Origin: Epiperipatus broadwayi
Lineage: Eukaryota > Onychophora > Udeonychophora > Euonychophora > Peripatidae
DNA length: 64,000 nucleotides
Assembly: GCA_028023455.1 (NCBI GenBank)
Contig: JAQFVV010012495.1
Location: 2,759,711-2,823,710, forward strand
Direction of reading: 5' to 3'
Numbering within the stretch: the stretch's first letter is position 1; the number at the start of each line of letters is the position of its first letter. Shown piece after piece: positions 34,299 through 47,080 of the stretch. The notes below the pieces were generated by a model. The model was not told the origin of the DNA, did no database searches, and was given only the letters and a program-made list of their open reading frames with translations. The position numbers and the translations under genes were made by a program.

Positions 34299-35270
34299 TA
34301 TGAAGTTGTAAAACATTTTAATAATGCAAAATTATTTAAAAAATTGTTAATAGACCCAAAAATATCTACAGTAACTTATCCAGGTTAGGTAAAGATTATA
34401 TAAGATTATTATATTGATAAAAGTCCGAGAAAACAACACATCCCTCTGTAATAAATGAAAATGGATACGGTCCCATATGGATAGCTAAATGTAAAATAAT
34501 ATCACAAATACAGTTATCAAGTTCTTACTTAAGCTAATAATTTAAAAAAGTTATTATCCCATATTGCATATAGTAAACTAAATTGGATATATATTAAGAA
34601 GAAAAAATAGTTTAATGAAGGAAGTTTTGGGAGTAATGGTAAGTGGGTACAAGAAAAAAGGATGGGGGAAGATTGGCCTTGCTGGGTGATACAAGAAATA
34701 GGAAAAGTTCTGTCGAATGAAGATTTGGGTAATATCAAAACAGAATGGTGAAATGGATGAGTTGGATTTCTGACTGCTCTCTGAATCTATTTGGTTACAT
34801 ATAGTGGTTTTTGAACCATTATCAGCTGTTAAGTGGAATTATAATTTTTACTTGACCAATGAAGGGCTTATCGTAGGTTTACAATATCGATTAAATAGTG
34901 TTAACTTGAAGCAAATGATTTTTATTTATTCAAATGTATTATTAGTTGAAATGTAATGTTTTGAATGTAATACATGTAAGTAAATAACAGCCTTTAAACT
35001 CTTGATTATGTGCCTGCGCCTATTTTAATCAAAGTAGGAGCTTAGTAATTTTATTTGTAATATTTTATATTCAGATTCATATATGGCATCTATTTACATA
35101 TTGAATTAATTTACAGTTATATAGTGGTGTTGACTATAGTCAGTTATTGCTTTGTTTAAACTATGGGTAAATGGTGATTGTTAAGCAGTCAGTGTTTTTA
35201 CATTTTTTACAATCTTGCGTTAAACAATGAGAATTACATAGTCTAGAAAGTTCAACTTATAAAGGACTCT
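34299..35270. other. AT-rich sequence without a supported gene
   Basis: A plus-strand region at 34520-34800 has a loosely protein-like frame with stops, but no domain or splice structure could be supported. Confidence 0.35.
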
Positions 35271-35274
35271 AAAC

Positions 35275-35668
35275 ATTACATGATCACCATTCTTTTTGCT
35301 TATGCAAAACAAAGACTCCAGAAAGTATGGATGCTGAACTGAGTTCAAATCTATATGACTATACAAGCTAATGATCTTGAATTGAAAACATTATTGTGTT
35401 TTCACTTTGGAGTCAAAGCTTTATAGTTAGCTAATAATGTAAAAGGTGGCTGCTGCAGGGTTGCATTAGATCCTATGATCTACGTGCAGTGCTCTCAGAT
35501 TCAAGATTTCTTACTGATGAAAGTCACATTCTAGAAACTAGTATGAGGATATTGGATGAGTAGGCACTAGATAGGGATTTTATGCACCAACCTTCCTGTA
35601 TCCATTGATTACTCTGGCTTACACTGAGTGGTGCTACTGTATGGAGAGTTTTGCCTCTGTGATATAAA
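35275..35668. repeat. Family B copy (B8)
   Basis: Starts AACATTACATGATCACC and ends GGAGAGTTTTGCCTCTG. On the plus strand CTGATGA and GAAAC remain near 35512-35545, with GTA in place of GTC and a damaged stem I. Confidence 0.75.
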
Positions 35669-35879
35669 GAATTTCAATAGTATGTTCATTAGAAGATTTT
35701 ATTGCTTCCTAAATACTATTATATGTTCAATATACATGAGTTAACACAGCTAACAAGAGTTAGAAGGACAGAAGGATAAAGGCATTAGAATGTAATTATT
35801 CTTTGATCCATCTTTACCATTAATGTTTAAAATTTCAAATTCTTTTATTCATTTGACTTTTGAAAATCAATTTACACGG

Positions 35880-36310
35880 AGACAAAACTCTCCATACAGT
35901 AGCACCACTCAGGGCAAGCCAAAGTAATTAATGGAAGAAGGAAGGTTTGTGCATAAAACCTCTATCTAGTTCCTACTCATCCAGTATCCCCAGATTAGTT
36001 TCTAACTTTTGGCTTTCATCAGAAAGAGCCTTGGATCTGAGAACACTGCACCTAGATTTTAGGATCTAATGCTATCCTTCAGCAGTTGAGTCCAAAATGA
36101 AAACATAATAATGTTTTCAAGTTAAGCTCATTAGCTTGTATAGTCATATAGATCTGAACTCAGTTCAGCATCCATACTTTTTAGTGTCCTTGGATCTCTA
36201 ATAACCTCAGTCACCATAATCCTATTGGGCAGGATAGGTATTAAACCATCAAACATCACATGATCACAATTCTTAATGCTTACACAAACTATTCACAGAG
36301 GCAAAAATGG
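35880..36310. repeat. Family B copy (B9), minus orientation
   Basis: ACAAAACTCTCCATACAGTA through AAACATCACATGATCAC is the reverse of other copies. The minus-strand ribozyme region near 35985-36025 is degraded. Confidence 0.75.
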
Positions 36311-36420
36311 ACCCATTTTTTCTCATAGTTCTGGCTTGTATTCTTGAATTGGGAGTTCCACATGCAGTCATTATTACATCTGATTGGTTGTCACATAAGC
36401 AATGAGTGTTTTTCCTTTCT
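36310..36420. repeat. Family D half element
   Basis: Matches the right arm of the hairpin at 39707-40056 (TAGTTCTGGCTTGTATTCTT, GAGTTCCACATGCAGTCATT). Confidence 0.7.
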
Positions 36421-37027
36421 ATTCTAATGATGTGCTAGATATGTCTTTTGTTCTATTCTTATGTCATAGTGAAATTAATAAAATACAAACTTATTGGGGA
36501 CTTAGAAATAAAAAATGTGTTATACACTTGATTGCATAGTTTAATAAGACTATTGCATTACTAGTAATTCAAGGCAAACTGAGTCAAATGGCATGTCTTA
36601 TAATAAGAAAAGATGTTTCTATAAGAAATAAATTATTACCATTGAAATAGATTAAAGTTTTGTCAATATCATTTGATAAACTTCAGTCATCAGGAAGAGC
36701 ACTAAAAATTTTAATGTCCTGACAACTAAAAAGTTGATCTAAGTTGTGAATGACTAATACTCAACCAAACAATCAGGATCTGCATTTGATAATGTCTTGA
36801 TAATTTACATTAAGAGCACAAATATTAAAATTAACAATCACTATAGCATTAACACTATTGGTGATGTATGAATTCAAGTTGGAAAATTAACCAATTAGTA
36901 AAAACTAAGTTGAAAAGATTCATAAGGCAGGGAGATTGTAGTGTTTTTTAAATTAATATTAAAATCACTTCTAAAGATTATGTTTTCAATGTGAGGATAA
37001 ATGAGGGCAAAAGCATCATCTAAAGCA

Positions 37028-37480
37028 GGGATGGGCAATCTTTTCAATTGGTCAGTTAACTTCAACTTTCCCTTTTTAAATGAGGGTCATAATTTTTTTG
37101 TGAATTAAAAATAAAATAACATTTTTATTGACAGCTTCTCCACGTTTAATGACAATTTTTTGAGATTGTTCTTCAATACATTTACATTCTCAAATTTTTT
37201 TTATCTTCTGTACAGATTAATTGTACACTAGATAGGATGCAGTCTTTTATAAATTTTCTATCTGAAAATGTCAACTACTTGATGAAGCTCCTTTTCAAGT
37301 TTTTGATTTTAATATTTCTTCCCTAACAATTTTGTTGTAATCAGAATGTTTTGATAAATAGTGCCTCTTAATATTGTGTTCTTTATTAACTGAAATACTT
37401 TCCAGATATTCAGTACATCAATTTACTATTTCTTTCTATAAAAATATATGCATTAGTCCATTTTTTTTTTAATGAGTGAT
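37028..37480 (+). mobile_element. Possible hAT-like element end
   Basis: CAGGGATGGGCAATCTTTT at 37028 resembles the CAGGG-T-GGCAA termini of hAT transposons, and the following non-coding sequence looks like a decayed transposase region. No matching right terminus was found, so this is tentative. Confidence 0.3.
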
Positions 37481-38376
37481 TTTCTGTGTTTATTTTCTTA
37501 TCTTAATCTATAATCTTAATCTATATAGCTATCCTAATAAATAAAAAAAGGCAAAACAATAATAATAAATAAATAAAATTTGAGTTTATTTTTACTAGTA
37601 TTTGTTTGTCTTTGAAAATTACTATAAAAATAAAGAAAATGTCCTCAGTAGTGTAAATTAAATCCACTATCAGATAGAGAACACATAATAATACATAATT
37701 TGTTGCAATATTGCAACTCTGATAGGATGAACTAAAATTGTTACAAAGGTTGGAGAGAGGAAAAGATGTAGATGAGAAAATAAATATTTTATTTCACTTA
37801 ACTCTTAATTCAATATTTTCACTATGTGCATGTTTAAATAGAAGTTTTATACAGGGCCATTTTATGTATGTTTTTGAAAATGTCCTGGGCTTCATTAAGA
37901 ATGTTCAATGGTCAGAGTTAACCCACTGGATGAACATTTTCCTTCCCTGACCTTAAGAATCAAGAGTGTATCGAGAATGATGATGCCTATAAAAGTACAT
38001 AGTTGACAGGCACAATTCTCAAGGAAAGATTAGCTTTAATTTGAATAAACATAAAGTAAAACATTGAATTTATCATCTATATTCTAATTTACCTCTTCAT
38101 AATATTACTAACAGTATGCTATTGGAGAATATTAATTGCAGGTGCTATTTTAAAATTAGTACTCAGTTTAAATTTGTGAAAATGCTTTTATATAAGTGAT
38201 CTGTTTGGAAGTGGAAAAACATTTTTGTATCACGCTTGCATTGAGTCAAAAAAATAAACATTATTGTTGCACGAACTGAAAACAGATACTATATAGCTCA
38301 AACCATTACCCAACAGAAGCCTCATTTTCATATGGCAGTTTTATATAGGATGCTCCAGAGCAATTACTCAATAAAG
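37481..38376. other. AT-rich sequence without a supported gene
   Basis: A 70-codon frame at 37738-37950 is open but has no recognisable motif and no splice-like borders. Confidence 0.35.
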
Positions 38377-38480
38377 TGTCAAGATTTGGTGGCCGAGTGG
38401 TCAGCACAGCCACGTTACAAGCAGCTGTCCTGAGTTCATGGGTTCACTTCCTGGACGAAGCTTTGACACATGAAAAAAAA
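38377..38480 (+). repeat. tRNA-derived SINE (copy S1)
   Basis: GGTGGCCGAGTGGTCAGCAC resembles the 5' end of Ser/Leu tRNAs with a pol III A box (TGGCCGAGTGG). A B-box-like GGGTTCACTTCC follows, then the shared tail CTTTGACACATGAAAA. Confidence 0.8.
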
Positions 38481-38734
38481 AATTGAAATGAAAAATACCA
38501 CTGCACTGAGAAAGCTTAATAATGAAGAAATTGTCACAAACATCTTGTATTATCAATTTCTTTTTATGAATTCCACATTGTTAAATTATTATAATTTTAA
38601 ATTAAATTTAAAATTAGATTTTAATTTTTTTTCCTCATAATTATTAAAAAACTAAATTTTTTAAAACTGTGTAGCCTACATCAATTTAAATTACTACATA
38701 AATTATAAACTTTCACTAAGAGGATTCATTGACA

Positions 38735-38900
38735 TCATTTTTAACCATTATCATTCTGCTATGGAGCAAAGTTTCTCAAATCGATAGTTCCTATTTTCCA
38801 TATTATTCCTCTGAACTTGTTTATCTCATCCACTCATCTCTTCATGTGGTCTCCCTATAGGTCTGTCACAATCTCTTGGTATTTAGTTCGGCATTTAAAG
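38735..38900 (-). pseudogene. RTE LINE 3' fragment, old
   Basis: AACCATTATCATTCTGCTAT through CATGTGGTCTCCCTATAGG parallels the 3' end of the intact RTE element (31020-31190), with heavy divergence. Confidence 0.65.
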
Positions 38901-39344
38901 TATTATTATTCTATAATTTATGACCCTCCACTTGGAATATGATTACTAATCCAGTCTTAGGCATTTCTAATGATATCCCAATGTTTATTAATTAAAAGAA
39001 CCATTAAAAAGTTTTCTATAGTTAAACAACAGTTTTGTCTATTTAACAAGAACAGTTTATAAAATTATAAAGGGTTCGACTTGCTAAGCATGCTTTCAAT
39101 GTTTATTAATATAGACAATACACTCAATTAAATATTTAAAACAGATATTTTATTTGTAATTAATATGTGGCTGTAATAGGTCATTATTTATCATAGAAGT
39201 TGTTAATGACTATTTAATATGGCAATTCAAAATTAGAAAATACTAATTGAATAATTTATTGCAAGGGAGTTCATAAGAAAAACATTTATAAGTTTTTCAA
39301 TATGGATTAATAGCTTGATTATAAAACAGAGAAATAAATATTGA

Positions 39345-39500
39345 CTGCTAGAAGGAAGATGCATTAGATCCTAAAGATCCAGGTCCACCATTCCTAGATC
39401 CAAACACTTCTCATTGATGACAGCCATGATAGAACTGGATAGGGAGTCAGTAAGCACTAAAATCTGGCACCTATTAGTTACTAAAGCTTATATTAGATGG
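39345..39500. repeat. Family B relic (B10)
   Basis: GCATTAGATCCTAAAGATCC and TGATGACAGCCATGATAGAA are recognisable. The ribozyme core is lost. Confidence 0.5.
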
Positions 39501-39706
39501 CACACTTGAGGTGGAAAAAAAGACTATACTTCTGAAACCCCAATATGCAAGCTAGAGACATGTTACAGAGTGATGTAGCACCATAAGTGACAAAAATGTA
39601 ACCACAATCCATGGATCCAAAACTCCAGATTTTCACTTTACTACAGAATAAACTATACTGGACAAATGTAAATATATTAAATTTATTAAGTGCTAGCAGA
39701 TGATCT

Positions 39707-40056
39707 AATAATAATGTGAAAAGCTAAAACCTTCGACAAAAGCACTTAAAAATGCTTATGTGATGGCCAATCAGATGTACTAATGACTGCATGTGGAACT
39801 CTCAATTCAAGAACACAAGCCAGAACTACGAGAAAAAGATGGGAACCCATTTTCTTCTCGGAATTCTTGAGTCTGACTTATTTATATATAAACTTAAGTA
39901 GAAAAGAAGGTGGGTTCCCATCTTTTTCTTGTAGTTCTGGATTGTGTTCTTAAATTGAGAGTTCCACGTGCAGTCATTATTATATCTGATTGGCTGTCAC
40001 ATAAGCATTTTTAAGGCACTTCTGTCAAAGGTTTTAGCCTTTCACATTATTATTAT
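39707..40056. repeat. Family D hairpin MITE-like element
   Basis: Inverted arms of about 135 bp (from AATGTGAAAAGCTAAAACCT to the complementary AGGTTTTAGCCTTTCACATT) around about 39883. The text TATACTGGACAAA occurs on both sides (39654-39666 and 40055-40067), so the flank may be duplicated. Confidence 0.85.
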
Positions 40057-40120
40057 ACTGGACAAAGTAACTTATAATTAAGCAAGTAGTTGTTTTATAA
40101 AATAAAATGCAATGCCTCCA

Positions 40121-40357
<237 letters not shown>

Positions 40358-40534
40358 TCTTCTCCTTCTCCCTTTCTTTCTTTTTTCCTTCTCCTCCTTC
40401 TCCTTTTTCTTCTCCTTCTTTTCTTCTTCTTTTTCTTCTCCTCCTTCTTGTTTTTCTTCTTCTTATTATTACTACTACTATTATTATTATTTGTGTACAT
40501 TCATTTATATTTGTTTGTTGTTGGTTTTTTCCAG

Positions 40535-40558
40535 CAAATAGAAAAAATAAAACAAGAG
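40535..40558 (+). CDS. Candidate 24-nt in-frame microexon
   Basis: The acceptor GTTGGTTTTTTCCAG and the consensus donor AAGAG/GTAAGT enclose 24 nt encoding QIEKIKQE, which starts and ends in phase 0. This matches the end phase of 28921-28976 and the start phase of 42079-42136. The extended pyrimidine tract 40356-40462 lies just upstream. Function unknown. Confidence 0.42.
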
Positions 40559-41115
40559 GTAAGTGATTTTGTTTATATTGTTTGTACAAATATATAAAAA
40601 TTTAGCTGATTTAAGTCATTATACTTAAATTAATATTTAATGAAGTTTAATTTTAATAAAGGTTTTATATTTTTGGTGATTTTATTTTTATAAAAATAGA
40701 TACTAATTAACAGTAAATCACAAATCTTTATTATCAATTCACAGCTTTTTTTCACAAATTTAATAAATATTTTTAAATTCATTTTTTCACTATTTGGATA
40801 TTTTCCATTTGTGATAATCATTCAAATATTTTGCTAGTTCATCTTATCGTAGTTAACTTTTTCCATTTTTAAAAATGGTATTAATATTGTTTCATGTATT
40901 TTTCTTTCTCAAAAGTGTATAAAATATGAAAAACTATAATAATAAACATATTATTATATCAAGTCAAGAACATTTACGTTGCTTTAGATAACAGAACAGC
41001 GAAACATTTTACAAATAAATCACACATCCCATAAGGCACTTTATATAAGTTTTGACTAACAGTATGAAGAAAGCTGCTAATCAGTTCTAAACTGTCATAT
41101 ATTAAATAAAAACAT

Positions 41116-41210
41116 TGTCAAGCATTGGTGGCCGAGTGGTCAGCACAGCTGCCTTACAAGAAGTTGTCCCAGAATTGCTTCCCAGCCGATGCTTTGACAC
41201 ATGAAAAATA
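41116..41210 (+). repeat. tRNA-derived SINE (copy S2)
   Basis: GGTGGCCGAGTGGTCAGCAC, GCCTTACAAG, then CCGATGCTTTGACACATGAA. Same family as S1. Confidence 0.85.
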
Positions 41211-41419
41211 AAACATTGTGGAAAATCATTGTTAGAAGTATGATTCATTCTTAAAGATTTAACAGAAGCAGTTTAGTAAGAGTGGAAGAAGCTTTTAACA
41301 TTGAAATATTAAGTATTTCTAAAATCATATCCTTTTGTATCTTATATAAAGAGTAGTATATTTTAATGCCAATTAGGATAAATTTTAACTTTAATATTAC
41401 TGACTACAACTTAAGAGAA

Positions 41420-41675
41420 AACAAGCAGACTGATATATCTCATACTACATATGTTTCATTTATAATCTAGGATCATCAGTTATACTAGAGGTCTAAATAA
41501 CTGTTTATGTATCAGAATAGTGGCCACATAACAAATTTCATGCTATATATTTTATTTTTAAAATGTGAATCTGTTTATGTATGATCACAATTTTAAATTG
41601 CATTTAGACCTGATGAGGCTCGCTTATAGCTGAAACATATACAGTAAAGGAAATCAGTCTGCTTATTTTACATTA
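41420..41675. repeat. Hairpin repeat with hammerhead-like string
   Basis: Inverted arms GCAGACTGATATATCTCATA and the complement of AAGGAAATCAGTCTGC. On the plus strand at 41610-41645 CTGATGA, a GCT/AGC stem and GAAAC occur in hammerhead order, but no stem I could be paired. Confidence 0.6.
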
Positions 41676-41751
41676 GTTAATGATTAATGATAATAAAGTT
41701 TAAATATATTGCTCACTTATTATATTTATTTTCACTGCATTTTTCAATAAT

Positions 41752-41958
41752 ATGTATATATCAATGAACTCAAATTGTTTTATGGGAAAAAATTCATATT
41801 TAGATTGTTTGAATGCATCACACAAACATTCAATGATTGATGGATTAGAGAAATTGTTAAAGAAATTTCTTGAGTGTAATAATATCATTAAAAAAAATTT
41901 ACTTGAGTTAAAAGATGAGATAAAAATATCGATTATTATGGAAAATGAATATTTATGA
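41752..41958 (+). other. Unassigned ORF between two exon candidates
   Basis: 68 codons (MYISMNSNCFMGKNSYLDCL and a lysine-rich helical tail) with somewhat coding-like composition. It lacks convincing splice borders and has no recognisable domain. It could be an alternative exon or chance. Confidence 0.2.
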
Positions 41959-42078
41959 CTGAAGTTTATGTAGTATGTTGGATAAGTCTTTGTGCAGTAT
42001 TGGGTTTTTATGGATAATCATAATGTATTGTAAAAAAAAGTATTTAAATTATTTATGACTGGATGCTGCACTCTTCAG

Positions 42079-42136
42079 AATTTCTCTGCAGTGAAATGGT
42101 CAAACTATGACAGTCCTCACCAGGCTAATTCAGATG
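42079..42136 (+). CDS. Candidate plus-strand coding exon
   Basis: The acceptor GCTGCACTCTTCAG and the donor CAGATG/GTAAGA enclose 58 nt. Only one of three frames is open, giving NFSAVKWSNYDSPHQANSD with one base left over. It begins in phase 0 like the end of the microexon at 40558. The composition (W, H, P, S) is unlike chance AT-rich frames. The next exon must begin in phase 1. Acceptors at 44467 and 55837 would give a short terminal frame, but neither can be preferred. Product not recognised. Confidence 0.5.
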
Positions 42137-45062
42137 GTAAGAGTATATAGTTTATCTTTTTTGTTTATTGCTTAAACTAAGAATATCTAGATGTCCATTT
42201 AATGACCAATAAATTGAATTGCCAGGAAGATTGACCAATGATTAGCTTTTTAAAATATAAATCCTATCTGAATTAAAATCAAGTTTGCTTGAATTCAAAT
42301 CCCAAGTTATGGGCATGAAGGGTAGATGTGTTAATGACTGTGCCATTATATGCTTTTGTATACAGTATTATATGTAAAAGTAAATATATAGATTCATTTA
42401 AAGAAGTTATTATAAATTGCATTTACATAACAAAGTTATTACCATTGGTTTATTTTTGAAAAAAAAAAAAAACAATGGAAAAATAACAAATCAATTGATT
42501 GGTTGAATTCTAACTTGAGATCTTATTGAGAATCGAATAGATCTTTTTTTAATTGTTGGATGGCTATTTGAGGGATCACATGACATTTGAGCACTGAAAG
42601 TGTCTGAGTTTCAATTCTACTTCCAATTCCGAGTTTGTCATTTTACCACTACTCAGAGAATTAAACACTGAAAATTTTACTTATTAAAACTAGTGTGGCA
42701 ATAAATTTGAAAGATATCAGAAGGAAAAAAAAATAGAGAAAGAAAATTCTAATAATTTAATATATAGATTTTAAAAAAGGATTTCTTGTTAAAAAGTGAC
42801 GCATCGTTTTTTTTTAAATGTATATTTATGTAGTAGTATGAAATTACTAACACCCCTCCTTTTTAATATCATGCTTGTATAATATCTTTTGTAATAATTG
42901 TTATCCATTGAATGGTAATTTATTATAATTAGGATGTCCATATTTTCATGGGCCTAATCGGTACACACGACCAAAAAAAACCAACAACTTGATTGCAGAT
43001 TACTGTATAATTCAGTACGAAATAAAAATCACAAAATATATAATCACATTTACATTACTAACAATATACTTATTTCATAATATAAACAAAACTTAAAGAG
43101 AATTATTTGTATTCATATATTATCTAATAAAAAGAACTGTGCTGTTTGGCATAGTTTGTAGATTGTCCGAGTTGAGTTGGAATCTGGAGGTCCCAAAATC
43201 GATTCGACCCTTGCAGGTCTGTCTTTTTTTAATTTTTTTTTATTAAAACAAAATTACAAATTGAAATTGTATTATTAATGTGCCAACTTAATGAAAAGCC
43301 ACTTTCATTTGGGGAAAATTACTGATTAACCAATCAAAAAATGTATAAATTATTAAATGAATAAATATTAATTTATAAAAAAATAAAAATTAAATACAAA
43401 GTTTTAATTATAAGTATATTTTATATATCTGGAGTCTAGATGTACTATAGGGAAGAGTGGATGGCTGAGAGGATTTTGAAAGTTTGTGTTCAAATGCCCT
43501 ATATTAAATATAAAGTTAAAAATAAAAATGAGTGATCAAGAAAACCGCGACAGAATATGTCCGGGAAACCATGACAAGACAGCTAAAACCGAAACAAATC
43601 TGGAAAAACCCGGGACATATCCCGACACCCGATTATAATGAAACTGTTTAAAATATATATCTACTATTTTGATTGATTTTTTTAGTAATATGATTTAGAA
43701 TGCAATCGTAGAATGCTAACTCTGCAGCTAAAGGTCCATAGATCGCAGCCTGGTATTCAAACTTCTTATGAAACTGAGCAATGAAGTCATTTAATTTTTA
43801 TTATTAACATGCAACTCTTTGTCTAGTATAATTGTGGTGTTTTTTTTTAAATATTCTTTTTCTTTTATTGAGTTTGCATATTTGGATATTTCTGGTAAAG
43901 TTTCAACCTTTATAAAATTATTATCTGTTGTGTACTGTATATATATATAATATGTTTGTTATTTAGATAACTATCTCTAGTCATGCATTTTATACTTTAA
44001 AATAATGAAAATGTGCAATATCCTTCATGATTCATTCATGCAATAAATATATTTATTTATAATTAAATTACATTTATACAATAACTAGCTTGTGTAACCT
44101 TATAAATATCAGCAAAATGTCACATGATGTCCACTTGCACAATACTTACTGTTCAGTAGCAAATTCTCTTTTTTCTCCCTACCATTACGTAAAGCTCCTC
44201 ACTGATGAATGTCATAAGCTAGAATTATTCTGGGAATGATAGATGGATCATCACTGGATAGGGATCTATCAAGTCCTATATCTGGCATCTATTTTGATTA
44301 CTAAAGCTTACACTAGGTGGCATAACTGTGGTGATGAAAAAAAGAATTAGCTGCTAATCTTCAATTAAATCAATATCTCTGAAAAATAAACAGATACTTT
44401 TAGACGTCATTTTAACTGTTAGTTTCTGAAAAGTAATCAGTGAAATTATTATTGTTTATTTTTCAGGAATTTGTAATTATAATAATGTCTAAAAGAATCT
44501 TAGCTCATTTATCTGCTAAATAGAATGATTGAATGGCTTTATCTATGGGAATTCATAAGAACTTTGAACAACAGAAGCAGCAGACTCTGAACTGTGACCT
44601 ATGGACTTTCATCTCCAGAGTCTGCTGCCAATGTGTTGCACTAAACCATACAACACACTAGCTAAATAGAAATGTGTTAATGATTGAAGTTGTATCTATA
44701 CTTTTAACTTTATATTTGTTTATCATGATATATAAAGTGTATGTTGCCTGGAGCTCAATCTAAAAATGGATATTAAGTAAGATTTATATATGTATTTTAT
44801 AAATCATGGTTTCAGGATCAACCATGTTTAGTAACGTAAAAGTAAAATACCGACATTTCAACAAGATAGTGCTTGCCCTCAACTAGGTAAAATAGGAATT
44901 GCAAGAATAATAATGGCATTTCATAGTGGCTTAATTTGGATGTTTTATTTATTTGTGTGTGTGAGAAAACTCCTTCATATATATATAGTAGTTTCATTGT
45001 TTTATCATATTTATCAATTAATACATTGTACAGGCTTAAACCTGCATTTATATATGTAATAT
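42137..45062. other. AT-rich region with decayed repeats, no supported gene
   Basis: Contains tRNA-like relics (42566-42650, 43145-43222 with CGATTCGACCC, 43700-43770, 44560-44660), a family A end fragment (43440-43500) and a family B relic (44115-44340, where CTCCTCACTGATGA survives without GAAAC-GTC). Confidence 0.45.
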
Positions 45063-45228
45063 ATGCGGGGTTCGAACTCAGACTTTCACATGACCCACTA
45101 CTCTCAGTGCCATCTCATATTGCTGACCCACCTGATCACACACATGTTGAAAAGATAATTAATCACCAATATACGTATTTCATGCTAAAACAGCAAGCAT
45201 CAGACTGAGTTCGAATCCCACATATTTA
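45063..45228. repeat. Family A fragment (copy A4)
   Basis: The left arm GGGGTTCGAACTCAGACTTT runs to the interior AATCACCAATATACGTATTT, then closes early with AGACTGAGTTCGAATCCC. Confidence 0.75.
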
Positions 45229-45635
45229 TTAATACAATTTTGTCTTTTTAAACTTTCTATATCCTCCCTAAATTCATAGATTTGAAAGAGTTCTGAAAAA
45301 AGGAGATTAATAGGCTAATTTATTTAGTCTTAAATTTATAATCCTTGGTTTAAAATTACATTTTTATTGAAAATGTATGTGTGTATGTATTTACTTGTAC
45401 AAAATTATGGTGCACTAAGACTACATTTCTATTTTAAAATCAAAATTATCAGTAGAAAATTCTTTTTGGGTTAAGTTTTTTCTCTTAAAAGCATTTTGAA
45501 ATCTGTAGTGATCATAAGTTATAAAGACATTATCCAAATAAGATAAAACATTCAAAATAAGATCATCACAATAGATTATTATGCCCAAGTTGGGAAAGAA
45601 TGATGAAATCCTAAACACAATTAATTTAACTTAAA

Positions 45636-46109
45636 TTAATTTAATATATTTGGAAATTTGACCACAGACTTTCAATTATTACAGTTTCAGCCAGTATCCT
45701 GCCCATCCCTCTTCTGTGTATTTAAATGGACAAAATCCTATATATGAGGGGTCAGAATGACTTAAGGTCAACATGGGCATCACAATAATATTGGCATCAA
45801 CAAAGGATTTGAGCATTCGATCATCAGATTTTCAGTGGTATGGATGGCTGAAGAGTTGGAGGGTGGAGTAGATTGAAACATGTCCATTAAAGTTTGAAGA
45901 TTTGCTATCTTGATATAAAACAAACACTGATTATACATGTGTGTGGCAGATAATAATCTGGACCAGCTGATGAGTGTTGGTTCAGCATGAAATATGTATA
46001 TTGGAAATCATTTATCTTTTTCACATATGTGTGGTCATGTGTATTGGTTGTATGAGATAGAATTGATAATTGAAGGATGATTGAAAGTCTGTGTTTAAAT
46101 TTTCTACAA
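45636..46109 (+). repeat. Family A copy with target-site duplication (A5)
   Basis: TTAACTTAAA flanks it at 45626-45635 and 46110-46119. It consists of one right-type arm preceded by a 22-bp inverted end (TTTGACCACAGACTTTCAA). Confidence 0.75.
45953..46013 (+). ncRNA. Hammerhead ribozyme motif, family A
   Basis: CTGATGA (45967-45973), stem II TGTTG/CAGCA with loop GTT, GAAA (45989-45992) and cleavage triplet ATA (45998-46000) are intact. The inner stem I ACCAG/TTGGA keeps four of five pairs. The outer part is damaged. Confidence 0.55.
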
Positions 46110-46629
46110 TTAACTTAAAATTATTAATTATGGTAATTGATACAGTGAAACTAATTAAGCTTTGTTAATAGTGAGTTGTTAAGACAAAGTTTTAAGAAAT
46201 TGATTTTAAAGGCCCAGAGTTTTTTTAAATTTAACTATCATCTTGCCAAAAAAATGTATAGGAAGAGTATGTGAGTATTGTTGTTTTAGTTATTTTTTCA
46301 AATTTTGGCATATTGTCTTCTCAAATGAGACTCATGTAAATGCAAATAAGTTTTGAAAGCATTAGTTTAGTAAGACCTCATAATGAGAGGGTAGAAATTC
46401 TACATAGATCTCTCTGCTTAATTATTATAAGCTCTGATGCAGGTTTGACCATGAGTTTTTATATCCTAATCTGCAAATTAATCTAATGGAATTCTATAAA
46501 TAGCACAAACATAAGAATTATCAGACACAAATCTTAGAAATTTACAATGATTTTAAAATTCAAATCTACTAAAATTATATGTTACTATATCACTTAATGA
46601 TTTTCAAAAAAATAATTGTAATAATAATA

Positions 46630-46795
46630 ATAATAATTTATATAATGAGTTTGCAAATAGCTCTTAACAAGCTTTTCAGAATATCCCAACCTCTGACCGG
46701 TATCTGTTACTGTCTTCCTCAGTAATGTGCTAACATTTGTAATACAAGCTTGTTAAATTAGGTCATGTGATATATGACTTAATTTCTTTGCAATA
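46630..46795 (-). repeat. Family C copy
   Basis: Inverse orientation to 26796-27165: AATAGCTCTTAACAAGCTTT and, complementary to the other copy, AACATTTGTAATACAAGCTTG. Confidence 0.65.
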
Positions 46796-46921
46796 ATAAT
46801 TTTTATCACTTTATAGAAAAGTTTTTAGTCTATAATCCCAGTTTCAAAATGTCATTAATTCAGTGTGAGAACTATTTATGTGTGGGATCCAATCTATGGA
46901 AGCATATTTGGTGTAGAATTA

Positions 46922-47080
46922 GAATGCACTCACTACCATTTTGAATTCTAAAGACCATCTAAAATCACCATTGACACATCCAAGCAATAAATGATATCGA
47001 ACAATCCACCAGGGTCACTTGGATGTGTCAGCAGTGATTTTGGATGGTTATTAGAAGTCAAAATGGTGGTGAGTGCAGTC
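46922..47080. repeat. Isolated inverted repeat
   Basis: Arms 46922-46984 and 47017-47080 pair with few mismatches (GCACTCACTACCATTTTG against CAAAATGGTGGTGAGTGC). No family partner was seen. Confidence 0.75.
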
